Below are positions 41,926 to 50,469 of a stretch of DNA of 64,000 nucleotides, piece after piece. The stretch lies in the NCBI RefSeq assembly GCF_009733815.1, contig NZ_WNXY01000009.1, positions 248,001 through 312,000 on the forward strand, read 5' to 3'. Position numbers and translations under genes: made by a program. Under the pieces are notes generated by a model that saw only the letters and a list, made by a program, of their open reading frames with translations, did not search any database and was not told where the DNA came from. Within the stretch, counting starts at the first letter, position 1, and each line of letters starts with the position of its first letter. Source of the stretch: Pseudactinotalea suaedae (lineage in GTDB: Bacteria > Actinomycetota > Actinomycetes > Actinomycetales > Beutenbergiaceae).

Positions 41926-44900
41926 TCATCCCACGCGCAGTCGCACCTGCATGCTCGCGGGTGCCGGGTTCAGCGTCGCGTTCGGCAGCACGCCCGGGCC
42001 GCACGCGGCCGAGCCGACACCGTGCTGGGCGATGTCGACGTGCAGCCACAGCGCGCCGTCCGGCGTGAGCTCGTGCGGGTGGGCCGCGGCTGCCAGCGCC
42101 TGGTCCGACCAGGGCCGGGCCGTGAGCTCGAAGCCCTCGAGGTCGTCGGCCCCGAGGATCACGTCACCGGCGCGCAGCTCCAGCGGTCCGCCCTCGAGCT
42201 CGAGCCGCGCCCGCGTGACGCCGCGGCGGGCGCCGTTCTCCTGCGGGTGCGTGTACGGCGTCTGGAGCTCCGCGACCGTGTGCTGGTAGCGACCGAACAG
42301 CACCGCCGTGGTCGAGTCGGCGTAGGACTCGCCAGGGCCCTGGCCGACCCACTCGACCGCCACGTCCGCGGCGTCGGGCTGCTCGAGCGCGAGCAGCCAG
42401 CCCAGCCGCGGCACCGGACCGGCCCAGCGCCCCTCGGGCACCAGGTCGAGAGTGAGCTCGACGACGGCGGGGTCGTCGGCGTCCGAGCGCCACGTGTAGC
42501 GGACGGCGAACCCGCAGTCGCTGGCCGCACCCGCGAGCCGTCCGGTCACCACGAGCGCGCCCTGGTCGGTCTCGACCGCTGCCTCGTCGAGCCGCTCGTG
42601 CAGCCTGCTCAGACCGGCGCGCTCCCACAGCGCGCCGTCCTGGCGACCGGGGCCGCCGTCGGCGCCGTCGTTGTCGGTCGGCGCGCGCCAGGCGTCGGCG
42701 CGCGAGGTGAGCACCTCGGTCTCGCCGAGGCTGACCAGCCGGCCTGCGCCGTCGAACCTGGCCGGCCCGACCTCGAACCCACCCTCGGTGGTCTCGATCG
42801 GTCCCGAGATCCGCTCCAGCGGTGCCCGGCTCTGGATCTGGATCTGTCCGGCGCCCAGCTCGGCGGGGGCGTGCTCGCCGGTCTCGAGGTTGCGGGCGCG
42901 CACGACCCACCAGACCTCGGCGCCCGGGTCGACCTCGGGCATCTCGATGCCGGCGGCCTCCAGCGTGAGCAGCGCGGACTCGCCGGGCTCCAGCACCCCG
43001 ACGGCCTCGTCGAGCGAGCCCTCGGCCACGACCTCGCCGTCGGCGCTCAGGGTCCAGTCGAGGCGGACGTGCTCGGTGCTGCGGAACGCGTACCGGTTGC
43101 GGATCTCCAGGGTGCCGAAGTCGCTCTCGAGCACGTCGCCGGCGTCCTCGATGCGGACCGGCGCGTAGACCGCCGCCATCTCGAGCATGCCGGGCGAGGG
43201 GGTCCGGTCGGGCAGCAGCAGACCGTCGGCGATGAACGTGCCGTCGTGCAGCTCCTCGCCGAAGTCGCCGCCGTAGCCGTAGAACTCCACGCCGTCGGAG
43301 CTCCGCGTGAGGATGCCGTGGTCGATCCACTCCCAGACGAACCCACCCATCAGCCGCGGGTAGATCTCGAACGCGTCGTCGTAGTCGCTGAAGCCACCGG
43401 GGCCGTTGCCCATGGCGTGCACGTACTCGCACTGGATGAAGGGCAGGTTGCGGCGCCGGGTGTCGACCTCGCCGTCGATCGTGTCGTCGGCCTGACCCCG
43501 CTGAAGCGCCCGGTCCTCGCCGCGGCCGATCTGCAGCGTCTCCTCGGTGGAGGCGTACATCCGCGAGTAGACGTCGGTGTGCTCACAGGTCCAGTCGCCC
43601 TCGTAGTGCAGCGGGCGGCTGTCGTCGAGCTCACGGATCGCGGCGGCCATCTCTCCGAGGTTGGAGCCGGTTCCGGCCTCGTTGCCGAGCGACCACATGA
43701 TGATGCTCGGGTGGTGGGCGTCGCGGCGCACCATCCGCTGCACGCGGTCGACCAGCACGTCCCGCCACGCGGGCGAGTCCGTGGGGTTGTCGCGCCAGCC
43801 GGCGGGCTCGAACCCGTGGGTCTCGAGGTCGTTCTCGTCGATGACGTACAGCCCGTGCTGGTCGCACAGGTCGAGGAAGTGCGGGTGCGGCGGGTAGTGG
43901 CTGGTGCGCACGGCGTTGACGTGGTGCGCCTTCATCAGCAGCACGTCCGCCAGCATCGTCTCGGGCGTGACCGCGCGACCGCGGGTGGGCTCGAACTCGT
44001 GCCGGTTGACGCCGTACAGCTTGACCGGCTCGCCGTTGACCTTGAACGTCGCGTCCTCGATCGTGATCGTCCGGAACCCGACCTGGAGCGTGACGCTCTC
44101 GCCGCCGGTGGCGATCGTCGCCTCGTACAGGCGCGGCACCTCCGCGCTCCAGGGCTCGACGGCGGTGCTCACCTCCTTGCCCGCGCTCACCTCGATGCCG
44201 AGCTCGGGGATGGTGACGGTGGCGCCGGCGGGGTCGGAGGTGCGGACCTGCACGGCCAGCGTGCCCTCGCCGGTGGTGTGGTCGTAGGAGGCGTTGACCT
44301 CGACGTGCTCGATGCCGCCCTCGGGGCGGTGCAGCAGCGTGACGTCGCGGAAGATCCCCGAGAGCCACCACTGGTCCTGGTCCTCGACGTAGGTGAAGGC
44401 CGACCACTGCGTCACGCGCACCGCGAGCAGGTTCTCGCCGGCGCTCACGTGCTCGGTGAGGTCGATCTCGGTGGGGAGCCGCGAGCCGTGCGAGGTCGCC
44501 ACGGGCACGCCGTTGACCGACACCTCGAACCAGGAGTCGACACCTTCGAAGCGCAGCACGACCCGGCCCTGCTCCAGCCAGTCGGCGGGCACGTCGACGG
44601 TGCGGCGGTACTCGCCGGTCGGGTTCTCCCGCGGCACCCGGGGCGGGTCCAGCGGGATCGGGAACAGCACGTTCGTGTACGCGGGCTTGCCGTACGGCCA
44701 GGCGTCCGGCGCGCCCGCGAGCTGCCAGTGGCCCGGCACGGACAGCGTGTCCCAGCCCTCCCCGGCGTCGGTCGCGTCCGCGCCGGTGGTGGCCTCGGGG
44801 AACAGGCGGAACCGCCAGTCGCCGTCGAGGGTGAGCGAGGCCGACGAGGCGGCTCCTGCGGGTGGCCGGAATCGCGGCTCCCGCACCCCGGAAGGAACGA

Positions 44901-44928
44901 CGACGTCGGTGTGGGTGGGGCGGGACAT
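41926..44928 (-). CDS. lacZ: GH2 beta-galactosidase, LacZ type
   Basis: This 1000-residue cytosolic enzyme hydrolyses beta-galactosides. The five-domain LacZ order is recognisable. A sugar-binding jelly roll (LDGDWRFRLF, RTVDVPADWLEQGRVVLRFE) comes first. The TIM barrel follows, with acid/base glutamate in WSLGNEAGTG (near 416) and nucleophile glutamate in QCEYVHAMGNGPGGFSDY (near 501). The C-terminal beta-sandwich (Bgal_small_N-like) carries GPGESYADS. The ATG at 44928 follows AGGAGA; a TTG one codon earlier is possible. No dedicated regulator or permease adjoins it. Confidence 0.93.
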   Translation of the reverse strand: MSRPTHTDVVVPSGVREPRFRPPAGAASSASLTLDGDWRFRLFPEATTGADATDAGEGWDTLSVPGHWQLAGAPDAWPYGKPAYTNVLFPIPLDPPRVPRENPTGEYRRTVDVPADWLEQGRVVLRFEGVDSWFEVSVNGVPVATSHGSRLPTEIDLTEHVSAGENLLAVRVTQWSAFTYVEDQDQWWLSGIFRDVTLLHRPEGGIEHVEVNASYDHTTGEGTLAVQVRTSDPAGATVTIPELGIEVSAGKEVSTAVEPWSAEVPRLYEATIATGGESVTLQVGFRTITIEDATFKVNGEPVKLYGVNRHEFEPTRGRAVTPETMLADVLLMKAHHVNAVRTSHYPPHPHFLDLCDQHGLYVIDENDLETHGFEPAGWRDNPTDSPAWRDVLVDRVQRMVRRDAHHPSIIMWSLGNEAGTGSNLGEMAAAIRELDDSRPLHYEGDWTCEHTDVYSRMYASTEETLQIGRGEDRALQRGQADDTIDGEVDTRRRNLPFIQCEYVHAMGNGPGGFSDYDDAFEIYPRLMGGFVWEWIDHGILTRSSDGVEFYGYGGDFGEELHDGTFIADGLLLPDRTPSPGMLEMAAVYAPVRIEDAGDVLESDFGTLEIRNRYAFRSTEHVRLDWTLSADGEVVAEGSLDEAVGVLEPGESALLTLEAAGIEMPEVDPGAEVWWVVRARNLETGEHAPAELGAGQIQIQSRAPLERISGPIETTEGGFEVGPARFDGAGRLVSLGETEVLTSRADAWRAPTDNDGADGGPGRQDGALWERAGLSRLHERLDEAAVETDQGALVVTGRLAGAASDCGFAVRYTWRSDADDPAVVELTLDLVPEGRWAGPVPRLGWLLALEQPDAADVAVEWVGQGPGESYADSTTAVLFGRYQHTVAELQTPYTHPQENGARRGVTRARLELEGGPLELRAGDVILGADDLEGFELTARPWSDQALAAAAHPHELTPDGALWLHVDIAQHGVGSAACGPGVLPNATLNPAPASMQVRLRVG

Positions 44929-45051
44929 CAATTCTCCTGAGCCTCAGACAAAGTGCCGTTGCCAGCGTAGTGGTGCACCCGGAGCGGGCAGGCCACACGT
45001 TCAGCAGGCGAGCGCCGGAAGTCGGTGGCTGCGGTGCCCTACGGTTGCTGC

Positions 45052-46332
45052 ATGACGCCCCCCACGCGTGAGGCGGTCGACGCGGTGCTGGCAGGGTTGC
45101 CGGCGCTCGACTGGCTCGAGGACACCTACACCGACTTCCACGCTCACCCCGAGCTGTCGCACGGCGAGACGCGCAGCGCCGCGATCTGCGCCGCCAAGCT
45201 CCGCGCCCTCGGGTACGAGGTGACCGAGCAGCTGGGTGGCACCGGCGTCGTCGGCGTGCTGCGCAACGATGCCGCCGACGGCGCTTCCGGACCTGTGGTG
45301 ATGTTCCGGGCCGACATGGACGGGCTGCCGGTGCGCGAGGAGACCGGGCTGCCGTACGCCTCGACGGACACCGGCACCGACCGCGACGGCCTCGAGCACC
45401 CCACCATGCACGCGTGCGGTCACGACTTCCACATGACCTGGCTGCTCGCTGCGGCCGAGCTGCTCGCGGCGGGTCGTGAGCACTGGTCCGGCACCTTCGT
45501 CGCGCTGTTCCAGCCGGCCGAGGAGACGGGCGACGGCGCCCTGGCCATGGTCGAGGACGGTCTCGTCGAGCGCGTGCCCCGGCCGGAGGTGGTGCTCGGT
45601 CAGCACGTCGGGCCGGCGCGTGCCGGCAGCCTGCACCTGCGCCCCGGTCCGACGATGTCGCGGTCGGAGAACATCAAGGTGGTGGTGCACGGCAAGGGCG
45701 GGCACGGCTCGATGCCGCACTACACGATCGACCCGGTCGTGGTGGCGTCGGCGATCGTGATGAACCTGCAGACCGTCGTGTCCCGCACGCTGTCGGGCTC
45801 GGAGTTCGGTGTCGTGACGGTGGGCCTGCTGCACGCCGGGACCAAGGCGAACATCATCCCCGCGACCGCCGAGCTCCACCTCAACATCCGTTCCTACGAC
45901 GACGAGGTGCACGCCCGGATCGTCGCCGCCATCACCCGGATCGTGAACGGTCAGGCAGCGGCGGCCGGGTGCCCGAGCGAGCCGGAGCTCACCTTCTACG
46001 ACCAGGTCCCGCTGACCGACAACGACCCCGAGGTCATCGGCCGGGTGCGTGCAGCCCTCGAGGCCGTGGGCGAGGAGGTCGTCGACGGCGAGAAGATCAC
46101 CGGCAGCGAGGACTTCTCGTGGCTCCCCCGCGCCTGGGGGGTGCCCTACGCGTACTGGTTCGTGGGCGGCTGGGACCAGGCGTCCTACGACGCGCTGGAG
46201 GCGCAGGGTCGGCTGCTGGAGGTGCCCAGCAACCACTCCCCATTCTTCGGACCGGCGATCGACCCGACGCTGCGGACCGGGGTGCGCTCCGCCGTCACCT
46301 CCACGCTCGCGTTCCTCGGGCCGCGCGCGTGA
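45052..46332 (+). CDS. M20 family amidohydrolase (N-acyl amino acid hydrolase type)
   Basis: This 426-residue metallohydrolase of the IAA-amino acid/hippurate hydrolase group (M20D) releases an acyl group from an amino acid or similar amide. The metal centre is formed by HACGHDFHMTWLLAAAELL (near residue 124), QPAEETGDGALAMVEDGLVE and the C-terminal NHSPFFGPAID histidine. RADMDGLPVREETGLPYAS is the family signature. The dimerisation domain lies between residues 195 and 310. The start is uncertain: the ATG at 45052 lacks a clear ribosome-binding site. Confidence 0.9.
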   Translation: MTPPTREAVDAVLAGLPALDWLEDTYTDFHAHPELSHGETRSAAICAAKLRALGYEVTEQLGGTGVVGVLRNDAADGASGPVVMFRADMDGLPVREETGLPYASTDTGTDRDGLEHPTMHACGHDFHMTWLLAAAELLAAGREHWSGTFVALFQPAEETGDGALAMVEDGLVERVPRPEVVLGQHVGPARAGSLHLRPGPTMSRSENIKVVVHGKGGHGSMPHYTIDPVVVASAIVMNLQTVVSRTLSGSEFGVVTVGLLHAGTKANIIPATAELHLNIRSYDDEVHARIVAAITRIVNGQAAAAGCPSEPELTFYDQVPLTDNDPEVIGRVRAALEAVGEEVVDGEKITGSEDFSWLPRAWGVPYAYWFVGGWDQASYDALEAQGRLLEVPSNHSPFFGPAIDPTLRTGVRSAVTSTLAFLGPRA

Positions 46333-46340
46333 GCACCCCA

Positions 46341-46381
46341 CGACGTTCTGCTCCTCCGCTCCGCTCCTCCGCACAACGTCG
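46341..46381 (+). terminator. Hairpin downstream of the M20 gene
   Basis: Arms of 10 bases (46341-46350 with 46372-46381) pair with one mismatch around a 21-base pyrimidine-rich loop. Loop size matches that of the paired hairpins near 11300. It lies directly after the amidohydrolase stop and just before the interrupted small gene. Confidence 0.45.
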
Positions 46382-46391
46382 CGAGGACCCC

Positions 46392-46622
46392 GTGACCGAG
46401 CTGCCGCCCGGGCTCGCCGAGGACCCGTTCTAGCACCGCGTGACCCGCTCCGGCCAGGTGCGGGTCAGCCGCGGCGGCCGGGAGATCGTGGTGGTGGGCG
46501 GCCGCGACGCCGAGCGCCTCGCCGCCCGGCTCGCCGGCGCCGACGAGCTGCAGACCCAGCACCTGCTGGCGCGCGCGACCGGCAACTACCGCCGCGGCAA
46601 CGAGAAGCGGCCGCACCGCTGA
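46392..46622 (+). pseudogene. Small conserved-type gene interrupted by an in-frame amber codon
   Basis: A GTG preceded by GAGGA opens MTELPPGLAEDPF, then TAG (46431-46433) stops the frame. The same frame continues without further stops as HRVTRSGQVRVSRGG and ends in ATGNYRRGNEKRPHR at TGA 46622. Codon use on both sides is alike, and the pieces read as one 76-residue protein if the TAG were a sense codon. Only the second part could be translated alone from the GTG at 46440, which has no ribosome-binding site. Options are a recent point mutation, a sequencing error, or read-through. The product is not identified. Confidence 0.6.
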
Positions 46623-46647
46623 CCGGACGCTAGGGCAGACTGTCCCG

Positions 46648-47052
46648 ATGCTGCTGAGGGTCGCTGCGTACGCCGTCGTCGTCGAGCAGGACCGGTTGCT
46701 GCTGGCGCACTGGAACGAGTACGGCATGCAGGGCTGGACGCTGCCGGGCGGGGGCATCGAGGCGGGCGAGGACCCGGCTGACGCCGCGGTGCGCGAGGTC
46801 CGCGAGGAGACCGGCTACGACGTCGAGCTCGACGAGCTGCTGGGGATCGACTCGCTGGTGGCCACCCGCGCCGACGGCCGCGACCAGCACGGCCTGCGGA
46901 TCATCTACCGCGCCCACGTGGTGGGCGGCCACCTGACCGACGAGGCCGACGGGTCCACCGACGAGGCCGCCTGGATCTCCCTCCCCGAGGTCGACTCGCT
47001 CGACCGGGTGAGCCTCGTCGACGCCGGACGGCGGCTGGCCGGGCTGGTCTGA
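46648..47052 (+). CDS. Nudix hydrolase
   Basis: This 134-residue hydrolase cleaves a nucleoside diphosphate linked to another moiety. The Nudix box is complete: GGGIEAGEDPADAAVREVRE, then ETGY (residues 34-57), with the metal-binding REVxEE glutamates. The rest of the fold is minimal, as in MutT/ADP-ribose-pyrophosphatase-like proteins, and the substrate cannot be assigned. The 166 bases after it, up to the next gene end, hold nothing recognisable. Confidence 0.93.
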   Translation: MLLRVAAYAVVVEQDRLLLAHWNEYGMQGWTLPGGGIEAGEDPADAAVREVREETGYDVELDELLGIDSLVATRADGRDQHGLRIIYRAHVVGGHLTDEADGSTDEAAWISLPEVDSLDRVSLVDAGRRLAGLV

Positions 47053-47218
47053 GCGCCCGGCCAGGCGCTCGGGGCGCCGGCCATGACCGCCACCCAGCGG
47101 TGAAGGCTCGCTGCTCGCGCTGATCGCGGATACATCTGCTCTCCCTCCGATGATCATCAGGAGCCGGCCGCCGGTCCGGTGATACGCCGTCGAGCCGGGC
47201 CGGTAGCAGCGGGCGGGG

Positions 47219-47797
47219 TCAGGCAGTCGGCGGGCGCCAGGCCGGGTCGCGGCCGATGAAGCCCATCAGCCTGGTCTGCGGGTCGGCGTGCGCGGGCACC
47301 GGGACCGCGGGTCCGTACTGGCCGGAGCCGCGCATCACCTCCTCCATCCCCACCATGCCCTCGAGCAGCTGGGTGCAGTACGTGGCGTCCAGCTCGACGT
47401 CGATGCCGGCGGACCGGGCGAGGTCCCAGGTGTGCATGACCACGTCGGCCGTGTAGAACGCGTCGATGGTCGCAGCCAGCGACTGCGGCGGCACATGGGG
47501 GTGCTCGAAGGTGCGCCCCGCCCTCGCCGGGTCGTCGAGCAGCTCCTGCACCGCGGCGGTGTGCGCCTCCCATGCCCGCACGGGATCGGGTTCGACGGGC
47601 GGCACCGGCGGGAGCGAGACGCCACCGCCGGCGAGGAACCCGGGGAACCAGGTGACGAGGTGATCCACGACGTCGCGGGCCCGCCACTGCGGCACGGGCG
47701 TCGGGGCGTCCCAGTCGGCGACCTGCCGGACCACCTGCGTGAGTCCGGCGGCCGCCGAGCGGTGCCGCTCGCCCGGTGCGAGATCGGCGAGGGACAT
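47219..47797 (-). CDS. DinB-like metal-binding protein (TIGR03086 / maleylpyruvate isomerase N-domain type)
   Basis: This 192-residue protein has the four-helix DinB-like fold used by mycothiol-dependent enzymes. The motifs are VPQWRARDVVDHLVTWFPGF (first metal histidine, near residue 46), and AFYTADVVMHTWDLARSAGI (second histidine, near 122). Such proteins are frequent in mycothiol-producing actinobacteria, with few characterised. Its ATG touches the stop of the SRPBCC gene (TGATG), so it ends an ArsR-SRPBCC-DinB operon. Confidence 0.88.
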   Translation of the reverse strand: MSLADLAPGERHRSAAAGLTQVVRQVADWDAPTPVPQWRARDVVDHLVTWFPGFLAGGGVSLPPVPPVEPDPVRAWEAHTAAVQELLDDPARAGRTFEHPHVPPQSLAATIDAFYTADVVMHTWDLARSAGIDVELDATYCTQLLEGMVGMEEVMRGSGQYGPAVPVPAHADPQTRLMGFIGRDPAWRPPTA

Positions 47798-48279
47798 CAG
47801 GCCGTGGTCTCCTCGAGCAGGGCGTCGAGCTTGGCGTAGCCCTCGTTGACGCCGACGTCCATGCCGGAGCTGAGCATGCCGTCACGTCCCTCGAAGGAGT
47901 CGCACAGCGACTGCGCGTGCAGCCGTGTGCAGCCGTTGCCCAGGTCCTCGAAGGTCAGCGTCTCGAGTGCCACGGCTTCCGGGAAGCCCTCGAAGGCGAA
48001 GGTCTGCACGATCTTGTTCTCGCTGACCTCGTGGAAGCAGCCTCGGAAGCCGTACTCCTCGCCGTCGCGCCGTGCGACGTAACGCCACTCGCCGCCGTCG
48101 CGGGCGTCCCAGGCCAGGATCTCGGTGTCCATCCCGTTGGGGCCCACCCACCGCGCGAACAGTGCGGGGTCGGTGTGCGCCTTGAGGAGTTGGGCCGGCG
48201 TGGCCTTGAAGTCGCGCGTCATGCGGACCGCCGGCACTGTCGGGTCGGCCTCGATGGTGGTCTCGGTGATGGTGGTCAT
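47797..48279 (-). CDS. SRPBCC (AHSA1-like) domain protein
   Basis: This 160-residue START-like protein has the AHSA1 pattern RMTRDFKATPAQLLKAHTDP, FARWVGPNG, EWRYVARRDGEEYGFRGCFH and the C-terminal GMDVGVNEGYAKLDALLEET. These proteins bind hydrophobic ligands in a deep cavity, and many are encoded beside ArsR-type regulators as here. The ATG lies inside the arsR 3' end (overlap of four bases), so expression follows the ArsR operators at 48640-48701. Confidence 0.9.
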   Translation of the reverse strand: MTTITETTIEADPTVPAVRMTRDFKATPAQLLKAHTDPALFARWVGPNGMDTEILAWDARDGGEWRYVARRDGEEYGFRGCFHEVSENKIVQTFAFEGFPEAVALETLTFEDLGNGCTRLHAQSLCDSFEGRDGMLSSGMDVGVNEGYAKLDALLEETTA

Positions 48280-48629
48280 GATGCTTGTCCCTTCTCGTTC
48301 TCTTCGTTCTCTTTGGTGAGCTCCGCCAGGACGGCGTCCAGGCGCTGGTAGCGCTGCTCGGCCTCACGCCGGTAGCGCTCGATCCATCTGGTCATGAGGT
48401 CGAACACCTCCGCTTCCAGGTGCACCGGGCGGCGTTGTGCCTCCTTGGTCTTCGTGACCAGGCCGGCGTCCTCCAGCACCCGCAGGTGCTTGGAGATCGC
48501 CTGCACGCTCACCTCGTACGGCTCGGCGATCTGCGTGACGGTCGCGTCACCGGCGCTCAGCCGGGCGACGATGTCGCGTCGCGTCGGGTCCGCCAGTGCC
48601 GCGAAGACCTTGGACAGCTCGTCCGCCAT
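48276..48629 (-). CDS. ArsR family winged-helix regulator
   Basis: This 117-residue ArsR-type repressor has ELSKVFAALADPTRRDIVAR (residues 4-23), the recognition helix region VSVQAISKHLRVLEDAGLV and the wing KTKEAQRRPVHLEAE. Metal-binding ELCVCDL is absent, so it senses something other than arsenite. The C-terminal coil rich in Glu and Lys is usual for regulators paired with SRPBCC genes. GAGGAGG precedes the ATG. Two palindromic operators upstream suggest strong autoregulation. Confidence 0.93.
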   Translation of the reverse strand: MADELSKVFAALADPTRRDIVARLSAGDATVTQIAEPYEVSVQAISKHLRVLEDAGLVTKTKEAQRRPVHLEAEVFDLMTRWIERYRREAEQRYQRLDAVLAELTKENEENEKGQAS

Positions 48630-48639
48630 GTGCTCCTCC

Positions 48640-48701
48640 TCAACCAAGTGGTTGAGAAGAACGGTAGAGCGCTGCACGCCGCTTGTCAACCATCTGGTTG
48701 A
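48640..48701. promoter_or_regulatory. Two ArsR-type operators
   Basis: TCAACCA-AG-TGGTTGA (48640-48655) and TCAACCA-TC-TGGTTGA (48686-48701) are perfect 7-bp inverted repeats, each followed by GAAG. Their centres lie 46 bp apart, immediately upstream of the arsR start. They also sit next to the 3' end of pntB. Confidence 0.85.
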
Positions 48702-48718
48702 GAAGCCGTGGGCCGGAG

Positions 48719-50185
48719 TCAGGCGGTCTTCAGCGCGGCGAGCACCTCGGCGAGGGAGGCCTTCGCGTCGCCGAACAGCACCTGGGTCTTGGCGGCGAAC
48801 AGCAGCGCGTTCTCGATGCCCGCGAAGCCGGGGCGCATCGAACGCTTGAGGAAGATCACCTGCCCGGCGGCGTCGGCGTCGATGATCGGCATCCCGTAGA
48901 TCGGAGCCGTGGGATCGGTGCGGGCAGCGGGGTTGACGACGTCGTTGGCACCGACCACCACGACGACGTCGGTCGCCGGCATCGTCGGGTTGACGTCGCT
49001 GGCCTCGACGAGCAGGTCGTACGGCACGTTCGCCTCGGCGAGGAGCACGTTCATGTGACCGGGCATCCGGCCCGCCACCGGGTGGATGCCGTAGACGACG
49101 TCGACGCCCCGCGCGCGGAGCGCCTCGACGAGCTCGGCGACCGTGTGCTGAGCCTGTGCGACGGCGAGCCCGTAACCCGGCACCACGACGACGCGCCGGG
49201 CGTAGGCGAGGGTGACGGCGACGTCGCCCGCGGTCGCGCTGCGGACCGGGCGGTCCGAGGCCTGCGTCGATCCCGCCGTCGAGCTGCCTCGCAGGGCGCC
49301 GAAGAGGATGCCGACGACCGGGCGTCCCATGCCCTTCGCCATGGCGAGCGTGAGGATGGTGCCGGAGGCACCGACCAGCGCGCCCGCCACCAGCAGCAGG
49401 ACGTTGCCGAGGGCCCAGCCCGTCGCGGCCACCGCCAGTCCCGTGAACGCGTTGAGCAGCGAGATCACGATCGGCACGTCGGCGCCGCCGACCGGAAGGA
49501 CCAGCAGCACCCCGAGGAAGGCGGCGATGACGAGGAGCCAGACCGCCAGCGAGACGCTTCCGCCGACCACGACCGCCCAGCCCGTCGCCACCGTCGTCAG
49601 CACCGCGATGCCCATGATCACGGGGGCGCCGGGCAGCACCAGGGGTCGTGCCGTCATCCACCCTTGCAGCTTGAGGAACGTCACGACCGAACCGGCGAAC
49701 GAGATGGCGCCGACAGCGATGCCGAGCACGATGGCGACCAGCGCCGGGACCGGGCTCGGGATCGATGGGTCGATGTAGTCCGTCAGGGCTGCGTCCTCCG
49801 GCAGGATCTCGACCCAGAGATAGGTGCCTTCGGGGAGGGGCGTCGGCAGAGCGAGCTCGACGATGCCGATCAGCGCGGCCGCACCGCCACCGACGCCGTT
49901 CAGCAACGCCACGAGCTGCGGCATCGCGGTGATCTTGACCCGCCGCGCCGCGGGCACGGCCACCACGGCCCCGACCGCCATGGTGACCAGCACGATCGTC
50001 AGGTTCGCGCCGGCGAAGTCCGTCGATGTCAGCACGACGAGGACCGCGAGCAGCGCGCCGAGCGCCCCGAGCGCGTTGCCGCGGCGCGCGGTCGAGGGCG
50101 CGGACAGACCCTTGAGGGAGAGGATGAGCAGCACGGCGGCGACGAGGTACCCGATCTCCGCGGCCGGGGCGCCGAGCACGTTCAC
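48719..50185 (-). CDS. pntB: NAD(P) transhydrogenase subunit beta
   Basis: This 488-residue membrane subunit of the proton-translocating transhydrogenase links the proton gradient to NADPH formation. About eight or nine helices fill the first 290 residues. The NADP-binding domain follows with VVVVPGYGLAVAQAQHTVAE (near 338), GIHPVAGRMPGHMNVLLAEA and the C-terminal VVVVVGANDVVNPAARTDP. The GTG overlaps the preceding gene (GTGA). It is the last gene of the pntAA-pntAB-pntB operon. Confidence 0.95.
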   Translation of the reverse strand: MNVLGAPAAEIGYLVAAVLLILSLKGLSAPSTARRGNALGALGALLAVLVVLTSTDFAGANLTIVLVTMAVGAVVAVPAARRVKITAMPQLVALLNGVGGGAAALIGIVELALPTPLPEGTYLWVEILPEDAALTDYIDPSIPSPVPALVAIVLGIAVGAISFAGSVVTFLKLQGWMTARPLVLPGAPVIMGIAVLTTVATGWAVVVGGSVSLAVWLLVIAAFLGVLLVLPVGGADVPIVISLLNAFTGLAVAATGWALGNVLLLVAGALVGASGTILTLAMAKGMGRPVVGILFGALRGSSTAGSTQASDRPVRSATAGDVAVTLAYARRVVVVPGYGLAVAQAQHTVAELVEALRARGVDVVYGIHPVAGRMPGHMNVLLAEANVPYDLLVEASDVNPTMPATDVVVVVGANDVVNPAARTDPTAPIYGMPIIDADAAGQVIFLKRSMRPGFAGIENALLFAAKTQVLFGDAKASLAEVLAALKTA

Positions 50186-50469
50186 TCGCCGCCCCGCTTG
50201 CCCCTGAACATCTCCAGCATCCTGTCGGTGACGACGAAGCCGCCCACCAGGTTGATCGTCGCCAGCAGCACAGCGAGCGTCCCGACGGCGATCAGCAGCG
50301 GCTGCTCGGCTCGCGCGGTGAGCGCGATCGCCCCCACCAGCACGATCCCGTGGATGGCGTTCGCGCCCGACATCAGCGGCGTGTGCAGCCGCGAGGCCAC
50401 CTTCGAGACCACCTCGACGCCGACGAACCCGGCGAGCACCAGCAACGTCACGGTCGTCACGGCGTCCAT
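50182..50469 (-). CDS. pntAB: NAD(P) transhydrogenase alpha subunit, membrane part
   Basis: This 95-residue protein with three helices matches the membrane segment that in Escherichia coli is fused to PntA. HTPLMSGANAIHGIVLVGAI is the conserved second helix region, and VTDRMLEMFRGK is the usual C-terminus. As in many actinobacteria it is a separate polypeptide. It overlaps both neighbours by one to four bases. Confidence 0.94.
   Translation of the reverse strand: MDAVTTVTLLVLAGFVGVEVVSKVASRLHTPLMSGANAIHGIVLVGAIALTARAEQPLLIAVGTLAVLLATINLVGGFVVTDRMLEMFRGKRGGE

Noticed and set aside
42022-44940. 972-codon plus-strand open frame opposite the beta-galactosidase
   Set aside because: Shadow of the GH2 gene, whose catalytic motifs are intact on the other strand.
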